Part shown: positions 15,988-23,712 of the stretch, piece after piece
Numbering within the stretch: position 1 is the first letter of the stretch
Layout: every line of letters begins with the position of its first letter
Source: Fluviibacter sp964498255
GTDB lineage: Bacteria; Pseudomonadota; Gammaproteobacteria; Burkholderiales; Rhodocyclaceae
Direction of reading: 5' to 3'
NCBI GenBank assembly: GCA_964498255.1
Contig: CAZCGW010000001.1
Location: forward strand, 1 to 64,000
Length of the DNA stretch: 64,000 bases
Notes under the pieces: model-generated
What the model was told of the DNA's origin: nothing
Seen by the model: the letters and a program-made list of their open reading frames with translations, nothing else
Database searches by the model: none
Program-made: the position numbers and the translations under genes

Positions 15988-16708
15988 AGTCAAACGCCCA
16001 ACCCTCGCTTGATAATGCGCGCTGCCAAACAACATTGGCCGGAGGGCAGAGTGTCAAAGTCCAGCTTTGCAAGTTATCGCGGAATGGCTGATCGACTCGC
16101 TTAAATACCTCGGGCGATAGAAACGCGAGGCACTCCCCACCGGGGTTGCGTACAGACTCATAACGAACCGCTTCAACATTCGCTTGTCTTGCCACATCGG
16201 CCAGCAATTGAGTGGCTGTGTAATCATCTGGGCTCGTCCACTTCTGAGACTCTGCAACAAAAGGCGCCGTCGTTAAATCAATTGCGCTGCCCGTCTCGGC
16301 ATGAAATTCAAACAGCGTAATTGGTATGGATTGTGTTCTACCCTGCAGGTATTCGCTATCCATCCAGAATCGCATCCGCCAGTAACCGCTCTCTGCACAC
16401 GCTGTCTTTCGATCAGCTGCTCCATAAAAGACGCCTGGATCTTGCCTTCGTCTAAATCGTGAGCCACAAGCTAAAGGTTTATAACGAAACGGGGTAAACA
16501 ATAGCCAGTGCATAGCCACCGTTTCTGAAGGCTTAGCTGGTTTAACCTCTTCCAGGATATCTTCAAGAAGCGCCTGACGCTTCACATTGCCGTGCACAAG
16601 CCCCATCGTGGCAACCTGGTTTTGCGCCTCAACAGCACGCCATCCAGTGCCACTCCAAGGTCTTGCTTCAGATCCGAGCGCGGTGGGCGTCCAGGTATTC
16701 ACAGACAT
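15956..16708 (-). CDS. RES-domain toxin of a RES/Xre toxin-antitoxin system
   Basis: 250 residues. RES hallmarks are in place: G-T-G-W-R near the N-terminus, G-S-R-F-R-R in the first third, D-P-G-V-F-Y-G-A, T-A-C-A-E and the late S-V-R-N-P-G-G. RES toxins degrade NAD+ by phosphorolysis or hydrolysis. Its ATG at 16708 lies inside the end of the antitoxin gene (41-bp overlap), the standard arrangement. The stop falls inside the opposing MidA-like gene, which suggests that the pair was inserted tightly against core DNA. Confidence 0.85.
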   Translation of the reverse strand: MSVNTWTPTALGSEARPWSGTGWRAVEAQNQVATMGLVHGNVKRQALLEDILEEVKPAKPSETVAMHWLLFTPFRYKPLACGSRFRRRQDPGVFYGAADRKTACAESGYWRMRFWMDSEYLQGRTQSIPITLFEFHAETGSAIDLTTAPFVAESQKWTSPDDYTATQLLADVARQANVEAVRYESVRNPGGECLAFLSPEVFKRVDQPFRDNLQSWTLTLCPPANVVWQRALSSEGWAFDFIACENGRCE

Positions 16709-17048
16709 TTAGCAATCCGTCTACGCGTTTGATCAGATCGATTGGTTTTTGACTATCGAAGGCCTTATTCGACGAACGCAGCCAACCGCTAGCCAACTCA
16801 TCGCTTCCGCCCACCATAGAAAACAACGCACGATACAGCCGCACCAAATGAGCAGACAATTCCCATTCCTTGCTGTGCTCTTTCAAAAGATAGTTGCCTT
16901 TAAGCATGCGAGACGCCGTAGGTTGACTCAGCCCCACAATGTCACCGGTATCTGTTGGTCCAATACCCAAACGATCTGCAACCTCAGAAACTGCCATACT
17001 CAAAACGGCGGCTCTTTCGTTGCTTGCAGTTTTTAATTGGCTTTTCAT
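16668..17048 (-). CDS. Xre/MbcA/ParS-type antitoxin (DUF2384)
   Basis: 126 residues. The N-terminal helical DNA-binding part (A-V-S-E-V-A-D-R-L-G-I, then V-G-L-S-Q-P-T-A-S-R-M-L-K-G) is followed by the C-terminal DUF2384 toxin-binding part ending P-I-D-L-I-K-R-V-D-G-L-L-N-V-C-E-Y-L-D-A-H. ATG 17048 is chosen because GGAGG stands five bases before it; a GTG three bases upstream is possible. A 12-bp palindrome 24 bp upstream is the likely autoregulatory operator. Confidence 0.85.
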   Translation of the reverse strand: MKSQLKTASNERAAVLSMAVSEVADRLGIGPTDTGDIVGLSQPTASRMLKGNYLLKEHSKEWELSAHLVRLYRALFSMVGGSDELASGWLRSSNKAFDSQKPIDLIKRVDGLLNVCEYLDAHRARI

Positions 17049-17067
17049 CACGTCCTCCCCAAGGCAG

Positions 17068-17098
17068 TTTTCATTCTATAGAATAAAAACCGCATGTA
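17068..17098 (-). promoter_or_regulatory. Promoter/operator of the RES/Xre module
   Basis: A perfect palindrome ATTCTATAGAAT (17073-17084) extends to ~21 bp with one mismatch between flanking T and A runs. Read on the minus strand, TTTACA, 16 bp and TAGAAT form a sigma-70-type promoter whose -10 box is inside the palindrome. A bound antitoxin/toxin complex would therefore block RNA polymerase (inference). Confidence 0.5.
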
Positions 17099-17159
17099 AA
17101 GTAATTTTTTCTCCAGGCCGCGAAGTGCCGACACAACCGCTCTCAAAGTAAGCCGTTGG

Positions 17160-17540
17160 TCAAATCCCAAAAGCTTTCAAGACGCCGTCCATTAAGCCTT
17201 CTAGCCCACTTTTCTTGACTTGCCTTGAACTGGTTTCACTGGCTGCTTCTTGATGCACAACGAATCCGTTATCGCCAACAAACCGGTCTTTTAATAGCGA
17301 TTTCTTGCGGCTGAAATAGCCACCAAAAGTTTATGTTCTAGAGGTGCCATATCCCAAGTTGGCACTAAATGCCAAAACATATTCAGGAGATATCAGCAAT
17401 TCATCTTGAACATGCGTCACAACAGCGCCTCGTCCGCCTTTCATGATGAGCGAAACCGGGCCTTCGATAAGGACATGCCTAAACTGGAGCTTTAGCCACT
17501 GGTCTTTTTGGGAGGCCAGTATCATGAGAAATAGCGGCAA
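17160..17540 (-). pseudogene. Decayed gene remnant, weakly AIM24-like
   Basis: On the minus strand a frame reads from ~17540 through G-G-R-G-A-V-V-T-H-V-Q-D-E-L-L and Y-V-L-A-F-S-A-N-L-G-Y to a TAA at about 17333. It then continues in the same frame as F-G-G-Y-F-S-R-K-K and D-N-G-F-V-V-H-Q to a TGA at 17160-17162. The two halves look like one C-terminal domain interrupted by a single in-frame stop, and the N-terminal part is missing. The order of motifs is faintly like AIM24-family proteins; that assignment is tentative. Its 5' end overlaps the plus-strand gene at 17524. Confidence 0.4.
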
Positions 17541-17904
17541 CGACTATATCGTTCTAAAAACGACTCTGAGTATTGTCATTGCAGTCTTTGTGGGAGTTAC
17601 GCATGCGGCACCACCGGGTGCAACTCAGATTAGACCGGGCGGTAATGCATACAACCCACCCACGTTAACCATCCAAGGCAGCAAGGTATACAAAGGTGCA
17701 TCTACTTACGGTACCGTGCAATACACCATTGACAAGAACATGATCCGTGAAGGCGCGACAGGCTACGGCAAGGTCATTGCCACTGTTGATGGCAAAGGAA
17801 ATGTTCATGAAGGCTATGGCACTTATGGCCCCATAATCGCTACCGTCCGCCAAGGCAAAATCCAAGAAGGGGGCTCTGGTGCAGCATTTTTCCTCAGAAA
17901 CTAG
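17524..17904 (+). CDS. Secreted repeat protein, possibly beta-flower type
   Basis: 126 residues. A Sec signal peptide (hydrophobic at ~11-26, cleavage after T-H-A) precedes three to four imperfect ~20-residue repeats built around G-x-x-T-Y-G-x-V and A-T-V-D/T-I-D (Y-K-G-A-S-T-Y-G-T-V; R-E-G-A-T-G-Y-G-K-V; H-E-G-Y-G-T-Y-G-P-I). Such Y-G/I-A-T repeats resemble the four-fold beta-flower proteins, but this comes from memory of the pattern. ATG 17524 follows a GGGAGG site. Its stop is 2 bp inside the end of the opposing hydrolase gene. Confidence 0.5.
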   Translation: MRNSGNDYIVLKTTLSIVIAVFVGVTHAAPPGATQIRPGGNAYNPPTLTIQGSKVYKGASTYGTVQYTIDKNMIREGATGYGKVIATVDGKGNVHEGYGTYGPIIATVRQGKIQEGGSGAAFFLRN

Positions 17905-18707
17905 GGCGCATCTTTCACCACAGCCACCAACCAGTCATTGAGCACGCTGGCCACGTGCTCCCAATCCCGTTCCAGCATGATGCCGTGGCCCATGCCGGGG
18001 AAGATCACGGGTTCTACGCCATAGGCTTCAGCAGTGGCGCGCACCTGGTTCGCCGGTATAAGGTGATCAAGTTCGGCACCCATGACCAGCTTAGGGCCCG
18101 GCTTGAGCTTATCCGGGTTAATCAGGTTGAACATGGTCATATCCCAGATGGCACGCTGCGATTCCATTTGCGAGAGCATAAGGTAGCGTTGCAAATCCGT
18201 CATAGACGCTGGCTGTGCAAACAAGGCATCTTTAAGTGAGTCGATATCCACCGGGCCGCCTGTCATTAACTGGGATAGGCCACCCATCAGATCGGGATGC
18301 GACCACATCATCGATAGCGAACTGGCCAGCAACCCCTTCGGCGGTACGGAACACATGAGCACGCCTGCAGGGAAGGCTTGCTTCTCAAGACACTTCTGCA
18401 CGACAAAGCCGCCCATGGAGTGACCGATCAACACGGGCAGTTCGCCGAGCTCTTCGACCACTTGCATGACGTCCGCGACGTAATGGTCGATGCCCCAGTT
18501 GCCGAGCTGCTCTAAGCCTTCACTGCCCCCATGACCACGCAGAGAGATGGCATGAACCGGCCAGCCGCGTTCTGCGAACCAATCCAGAAAATGCTCAGAC
18601 CAGCACCAGGCAGCGGTGAAGGCGCCGTGCACAAACAATAACGGTGTGCGGCGCTTACCCTTGCTGGGGTAGCGGCTAATAACTTCGAGTGACAATGCGT
18701 CGGACAA
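17901..18707 (-). CDS. Alpha/beta-hydrolase
   Basis: About 268 residues. The oxyanion region F-V-H-G-A-F comes early, the nucleophile elbow G-H-S-M-G-G-F is near the middle, and a late G-x-x-H-G pattern (G-M-G-H-G-I) carries the catalytic histidine. Substrate unknown. The start is uncertain: TTG 18707, just after the cca stop and behind a GAGG, gives a compact protein; the frame stays open to an ATG at 18818 inside cca. It lies downstream of cca and is probably co-transcribed. Confidence 0.75.
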   Translation of the reverse strand: MSDALSLEVISRYPSKGKRRTPLLFVHGAFTAAWCWSEHFLDWFAERGWPVHAISLRGHGGSEGLEQLGNWGIDHYVADVMQVVEELGELPVLIGHSMGGFVVQKCLEKQAFPAGVLMCSVPPKGLLASSLSMMWSHPDLMGGLSQLMTGGPVDIDSLKDALFAQPASMTDLQRYLMLSQMESQRAIWDMTMFNLINPDKLKPGPKLVMGAELDHLIPANQVRATAEAYGVEPVIFPGMGHGIMLERDWEHVASVLNDWLVAVVKDAP

Positions 18708-18717
18708 TGGGTTTACC

Positions 18718-19788
18718 TCAGGCAATATTCTGTATGGCTTCGATACGCGCATCGCGTATGCGGGTAGCAATGTGTTCTTGTGTGCGCACAGCCAGCGCAA
18801 TGGCTCCGGCATCGACACCGGCTGCAGCGGCCAGTGTTTTTAACCAGCACTCCGCAAGTGATGCATCGGCACCCAGGCACGGCAATGCGGAGAGCAGGTC
18901 TTTGAAACGATCAGTACGACGCAAGGCATCGCACCGTTCTAGCGTGTTCAGTTGATCTTCTGCGCTGAGAGCGTTGAATGTGAGTAGCGCGTTTTTATGG
19001 CGTACCAGCAATAGGGTCATATCTTTACAATCGGTGGGCAAACGCAAGGCATTGGCGAGGGCACTGACTTGTTGATCGGTGCAGGCCGAAAGCCAGAGTG
19101 CCACGCGCACCGGTAAAGATAATGCTTTCTGTGCGGCACAAGCCAGCACGCCCGCTGGTGGCAACACGCCCGCAAAGAGATCAGGCGCAGCGCCACAACT
19201 TTCCAGCACGGCAAACATGCGTTCGGGTTGCTCAGCCATCAGGCCGCGAGACAGTTCCTGCCACACACGTTCGGCAACAAGGTGTTTGACTTCGCCCGAT
19301 TGCACCATACGCTGCATGAGCGTTTGCGTTTCCGACGCTACGCTAAATTGCGGAAAGCGTGCCGCAAAGCGGGCGAGTCGCAAAATGCGTACCGGGTCTT
19401 CGGCGAAGGCGTCACTCACGTGGCGCAGTATTCTGGCTTGCAGATCCTGCTGACCGCCATAGGGATCAATCACCGCACCACTGGCATCTTCGGCCATGGC
19501 GTTGATGGTGAGATCGCGACGGATGAGGTCTTCTTCCAGCGTCACGTCGGGCGCGGCATAGCAACTGAAGCCATGATAGCCGTGGCCGGTTTTACGCTCG
19601 GTGCGCGCTAACGCATATTCTTCATGCGTTTTAGGATGCAGAAATACGGGGAAGTCTTTGCCAACGGGTTGGTAACCCGCTGCAATCATTTCATCAGGCG
19701 AGCCGCCGACAACGACGTAGTCACGATCGCCAGGGGTAAGCCCAAGCAGGCGATCGCGTACCGCACCACCGACCACATAGATTTTCAC
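18718..19788 (-). CDS. cca: CCA tRNA nucleotidyltransferase lacking the HD motif
   Basis: 356 residues. The head domain is complete: V-G-G-A-V-R-D (residues ~6-12), catalytic D-R-D-Y, R-R-D-L-T-I-N-A-M-A, and E-D-P-V-R-I-L-R-L-A-R-F. It adds CCA to tRNA 3' ends. Bacterial enzymes of this type are usually ~410 residues with an HD phosphohydrolase domain. Here the region that should read L-T-H-D-L-G-K is instead L-P-V-R-V-A-L-W-L-S-A-C, and the tail is short, so phosphatase/phosphodiesterase activity is probably lost. GTG start. Confidence 0.88.
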   Translation of the reverse strand: MKIYVVGGAVRDRLLGLTPGDRDYVVVGGSPDEMIAAGYQPVGKDFPVFLHPKTHEEYALARTERKTGHGYHGFSCYAAPDVTLEEDLIRRDLTINAMAEDASGAVIDPYGGQQDLQARILRHVSDAFAEDPVRILRLARFAARFPQFSVASETQTLMQRMVQSGEVKHLVAERVWQELSRGLMAEQPERMFAVLESCGAAPDLFAGVLPPAGVLACAAQKALSLPVRVALWLSACTDQQVSALANALRLPTDCKDMTLLLVRHKNALLTFNALSAEDQLNTLERCDALRRTDRFKDLLSALPCLGADASLAECWLKTLAAAAGVDAGAIALAVRTQEHIATRIRDARIEAIQNIA

Positions 19789-19828
19789 GACGAGAGACCC
19801 TCAGCCGTGGCGCGGTTGTGTGAAACGC

Positions 19829-20788
19829 TTAACGACCGGCGCGGCTGCGGTATTCGGCAAGCTGTGCTGCATCACCGCTATCGAGCAGATACAACGGTGC
19901 AACCGCTTCTAGTGGCTGCGGGTTCCAGCCTGCTGGTGCTTTGCAATCCGGCGTCCATACGCTGTCAACTTCCATCGAGCGCAGGTTGTCTTGCGAGATC
20001 ATCGGATTTGGCAGCAGCGACAGAAAGCCCGCTTGCACATAGGCCAGGCTCTCTGGCAGCGCAACGATCTTACGCTTGAAGCCGATAACTTCACCGGTAT
20101 AGGCAACGAGTTCTTTGAGTGTGTAGACCTTCGGGCCACACAAATCAAAAGTCTGATTCTCCATACTAGGGCTAGTGAGCGCTTGCACAAAGGCATTGGC
20201 AACGTCATACACTGCTACTGGCTGGAAGCGTGCACCGGATGAGGCCAGTGGCAAAATCGGAAACATACGCAGCAGTTTGGCGAAGGTGTTCAGGAATGCA
20301 TCGCGCATGCCGAAAATAACCGACGGACGGAAAATAGTGGTGGTCAAACCAGATTCGTTAATCACGGCTTCGCCGGCAGCTTTAGAACGCAGATATTCGG
20401 ATGGTGCACGATTGCTGGCGTGCAGGGCGCTCATATGCACCAGGCGCTTTACGCCCGCCGCTTTACAGGCAGCCACAATTCTCTTTGGCAACTCAACGTG
20501 CGCAGCCGCAAATTCCTTACCGTAGGGAATAGCCGGCGTAGCGCCATGCAGAATACCCACCAGGTTGATCACAGCATCTTTACCGGTGGCCAGATGTTCA
20601 AGGACACCTGCTTCGTTGATGTCGGCTTCGACCAGAATCACGCTTGGCAACATGGTGATGTCGCGGTTCTTTTCGTAGCGACGGGTCGGGATGGTGACTT
20701 GTACACCTGCCTCGACCAGCGCACGGGCCAGATGACGGCCAACAAAACCGGTGCCACCAATGAGGAGAATTTTGTGGTTCTTCAGCAT
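19829..20788 (-). CDS. NDUFA9-like NAD(P)-dependent epimerase/dehydratase family protein
   Basis: 319 residues of an atypical SDR. The N-terminal Rossmann motif is G-G-T-G-F-V-G-R-H-L-A, followed by a substrate part with H-M-S-A-L-H-A and F-R-P-S-V-I-F-G. It belongs to the group annotated as complex I NDUFA9-subunit family in betaproteobacteria; the biochemical role there is not established. It lies between slt and cca on the same strand, with a 40-bp gap to cca. Confidence 0.82.
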   Translation of the reverse strand: MLKNHKILLIGGTGFVGRHLARALVEAGVQVTIPTRRYEKNRDITMLPSVILVEADINEAGVLEHLATGKDAVINLVGILHGATPAIPYGKEFAAAHVELPKRIVAACKAAGVKRLVHMSALHASNRAPSEYLRSKAAGEAVINESGLTTTIFRPSVIFGMRDAFLNTFAKLLRMFPILPLASSGARFQPVAVYDVANAFVQALTSPSMENQTFDLCGPKVYTLKELVAYTGEVIGFKRKIVALPESLAYVQAGFLSLLPNPMISQDNLRSMEVDSVWTPDCKAPAGWNPQPLEAVAPLYLLDSGDAAQLAEYRSRAGR

Positions 20789-20851
20789 GAGTCTTCCTTG
20801 GTCGATCGTCTGATCAGTAGTTAATCGCTAATTTCAGCATTTTATGTCATT

Positions 20852-22798
20852 TCAAGGCAGTTCTGGCGCTGAATCGCCTTTACTGCTCTTCGGCGCAATG
20901 GTGCCGAGCATAACTTTAAGCGACGGCGAATTGCCGGTCATGACGGTCTGATAGAACACGGCGTTGCTCATCACCTTCTTCACGTAGTCCCGGGTTTCAG
21001 AGAAGGGGATCGTTTCAGCATAGATGGCGCCTTCCAATGGCTTTACATCGCGCCACTTACGCGCACGACCGGGGCCGGCGTTATAGGCAGCCGAAGCCAG
21101 TACCGGGTGGTTATCCAGGCTTTCTAGCACCAGGCGCATGTAGGTGGTACCGAGCATAACGTTGGTATCGGGGTCGTGCAGATCGCCCGGGCCAAGTTTC
21201 ACGCCGATCTTGTTGGCCACCCATTTGCCCGTAGATGGCATCACCTGCATCAGGCCAGCAGCACCCACATTGGATTTGGCGTTGGTCACGAAGCGGCTTT
21301 CCTGACGCATCAGGCCGTAGACCCAGGCTTTATCCAGATTCTGTCGATCGGAATGGGTCATGATCTTGTCGGCATGTGGGGTCGGGAAGCGTAATTTGTA
21401 GTTATGTTCGTCTTTCGTGCGGTCTGCTGCGCTGATCGAGCGGTCAATGATCTGATTGCGCTGGGCGATTTCGGCAGCAGCCAGGAGCTGGCGGTCGTTC
21501 ATGCCACGCAAGGCCCAGCTCCATTCCTTAACGCCTTCGGGGCGCAGGTCGAGGCGATACATGGCCAGTGCACGACGGATGCCGGGTTGACGCTCTACCT
21601 GGCGGATTTCATCGGTGGTGGCGGGTGATGCCTGCGTTGGCAGTTTTGCGCGGCCACCCAATTCTTCAGAAGCGAGCACGCCATAGAAGTTAGGCTGTCC
21701 GGCGATCTTTTTGAACTGGTCTTCGGCGGCGCTATCTCGACCCTGCGCCTTGAAAGCACGACCTAACCAATAAACCCATTCTGGCGAATTGATCATGGGT
21801 TCTGGCATGGCCTCGATATCTTTACGCACCAGGCTCCAATCCTGCGCACGCAATGCCACGCGTATACGCCATGCCATGGCATCATCTGGCAACAGCACCG
21901 TGCCACTGCGTTTTACCGCATCGAGCGCTTCGGGGCTTTGCTGAATCCCTAACTGCCAACCAATGATGCCCCAGACGTATTCCTGCTGCGACTTATCCAG
22001 GTTGCCGCCATAGCGCTTGAGCGCCGGCACGGCGCTGCCCGGCTCGTTGCGCGCCATGCGCACCAGCGCCAGCGTGGCAAGTTCTTTCTGGGTATCGTCG
22101 TTCGGGGTGCCCATGCGCTCCAGGTAAATGACGGGGCGACTCAGCACCGCATCGAGCCCACCGGCGGCATCGTTCACGTTAACGCACATGACGCTCAGGG
22201 TCTGGCGTGCCTGATTCAACTTGTTCATGGCCACCTGACGACGGGCACGCGCCCAACCGTCACTGGCTTTGAGTGAACCATTAGCCCATAGGGCATCGAA
22301 CAGACCCTGACAGGCATCCGGCGAATCCACACCCGTGGTCCACAAAACATTACCCTGATCGCGGGCGGCACTATCGCCATTGTTTACACGCGGCTGCAGG
22401 CCATAGCACTGCACATCCGGCTCCGGCTGCAGCATCAGCACGCCCTGCTGCGCGACCAGCGTCCAATTACCCTGTTTGGCCTGCGCACGAATCCAGTCTG
22501 CACGCAGCAATTCTGCCGGGCGTTCTCCATCGTACTTTTTAAGAAAGGCTCGAATTTCAGGACTATCAGTAGAAAGCTGCGGCTTGAGTAGCCACGATTC
22601 AACATAAGGCGCTAGTTCATGTTGTTTGAGCTGTGGATACAGTTGCTCCACCTTACCTAGCTGCCCATTTTTAACCGCATCCCGTGCACTGAGATAAGTT
22701 GCATCTTGCGCCATGGCGTTAATGCCAATCGCCAGCAGGCTCAAGGCCAGCCCGCGTTTCAAGGTGCCGGATACAGCAGGGAAAGCAAGGGTCATCAT
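20852..22798 (-). CDS. slt: Soluble lytic murein transglycosylase
   Basis: 648 residues. A signal peptide (hydrophobic to ~A-M-A) and a long alpha-superhelical region (~35-460) precede the C-terminal SLT domain. The catalytic glutamate is in M-R-Q-E-S-R-F, followed by G-A-A-G-L-M-Q-V-M-P-S-T and A-A-Y-N-A-G-P-G-R. It cleaves peptidoglycan glycan strands to 1,6-anhydromuropeptides in the periplasm. Divergent from the cyclo-ligase gene, 48 bp between starts. Confidence 0.9.
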   Translation of the reverse strand: MMTLAFPAVSGTLKRGLALSLLAIGINAMAQDATYLSARDAVKNGQLGKVEQLYPQLKQHELAPYVESWLLKPQLSTDSPEIRAFLKKYDGERPAELLRADWIRAQAKQGNWTLVAQQGVLMLQPEPDVQCYGLQPRVNNGDSAARDQGNVLWTTGVDSPDACQGLFDALWANGSLKASDGWARARRQVAMNKLNQARQTLSVMCVNVNDAAGGLDAVLSRPVIYLERMGTPNDDTQKELATLALVRMARNEPGSAVPALKRYGGNLDKSQQEYVWGIIGWQLGIQQSPEALDAVKRSGTVLLPDDAMAWRIRVALRAQDWSLVRKDIEAMPEPMINSPEWVYWLGRAFKAQGRDSAAEDQFKKIAGQPNFYGVLASEELGGRAKLPTQASPATTDEIRQVERQPGIRRALAMYRLDLRPEGVKEWSWALRGMNDRQLLAAAEIAQRNQIIDRSISAADRTKDEHNYKLRFPTPHADKIMTHSDRQNLDKAWVYGLMRQESRFVTNAKSNVGAAGLMQVMPSTGKWVANKIGVKLGPGDLHDPDTNVMLGTTYMRLVLESLDNHPVLASAAYNAGPGRARKWRDVKPLEGAIYAETIPFSETRDYVKKVMSNAVFYQTVMTGNSPSLKVMLGTIAPKSSKGDSAPELP

Positions 22799-22846
22799 TA
22801 AAACCAGAGAAGTAAATTCGATCAGCAGTGTGCTAGTGTCCGACTT

Positions 22847-23419
22847 ATGTCGACACCCACGGATGAAAAATTCTATCGTAGTACGCTACGTACGCGCATG
22901 AAAGGTTGGCGCCGCCAGTTAGCGGCTCAGGATCATGCTGATTTTAGCCGCAAGATCTGCGACATTCTGGAAGATCATTTTCATCCGACGCCGTCCCCTT
23001 TTGCCTTTTATTACCCGATCACCAAAGAGCCCGACATTCAGCCGCTGATGCACGAGTGGTATGCCGCAGGGGTGGCCGTTTGCCTCCCGCGCGTGGTAAC
23101 TGCCTGTGAACCGCTTGAGTTTTATCTGTGGCAACCGAATGTGCGGCTAACCATGGATGAAGCGGGGATTTTTGCACCCCCGGCCAACCCGGCTACACGC
23201 GTCGTACCCAAGCAGATTTTTATTCCGTGCCTGGGGCTGGACCAAGCGGGTTACCGGCTGGGCTATGGCGGCGGCTATTACGACCGCACATTGCCGTTGC
23301 TACCCGGTGTAAAAACGATTGGCGTGTTGTTTTCCGGGCAGCTACTGGACGACATACGTCCGCAGGCACACGATGTGCCACTGGATGGCTGGATTACCGA
23401 ACAGGGGCTGGTGCTTTAA
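22847..23419 (+). CDS. 5-formyltetrahydrofolate cyclo-ligase
   Basis: 190 residues of the 5-FTHF cyclo-ligase family, converting 5-formyl-THF to 5,10-methenyl-THF with ATP. The family signature G-Y-R-L-G-Y-G-G-G-Y-Y-D-R is near residue 136. The early S-T-L-R-T-R-M-K and the F-Y-Y-P-I-x-x-E-P-D-I motif are also typical. It meets the small membrane-protein gene tail to tail with a 4-bp overlap. Confidence 0.92.
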   Translation: MSTPTDEKFYRSTLRTRMKGWRRQLAAQDHADFSRKICDILEDHFHPTPSPFAFYYPITKEPDIQPLMHEWYAAGVAVCLPRVVTACEPLEFYLWQPNVRLTMDEAGIFAPPANPATRVVPKQIFIPCLGLDQAGYRLGYGGGYYDRTLPLLPGVKTIGVLFSGQLLDDIRPQAHDVPLDGWITEQGLVL

Positions 23420-23697
23420 GCCACTGCCGGTTGTTTGAGCGCCATGCCGGTAAGCACATAAAGCAGGGCGGCCTGACCCAGGCCAAACAGCGCGTCCGAT
23501 TGATCGTACATCGTGGTCTGCACGGTAAAGAATGCCGTATTAAGCGTCCGATCAAAGGCCACCACCAGTAGCAATGCCAGCCAGAAACGTACACCGCTTA
23601 CGCCACCAGACCCCGGTACACGCGGCAATAGGCGACAGAGCGCCCAGCCCATCAACACCAAAGAACCGGCCAGCATATAAACGGTGAGGTCGAACAT
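23416..23697 (-). CDS. Small membrane protein, unknown function
   Basis: 93 residues with three predicted transmembrane helices: residues ~4-23, ~36-58 and ~68-88. The loop around residue 60 has T-V-Q-T-T-M-Y-D-Q-S-D. No family is recognised. It lies between the cyclo-ligase (convergent) and ilvA, which is 15 bp downstream on the same strand. Confidence 0.6.
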   Translation of the reverse strand: MFDLTVYMLAGSLVLMGWALCRLLPRVPGSGGVSGVRFWLALLLVVAFDRTLNTAFFTVQTTMYDQSDALFGLGQAALLYVLTGMALKQPAVA

Positions 23698-23712
23698 GAC
23701 GGCGACTAGTTT

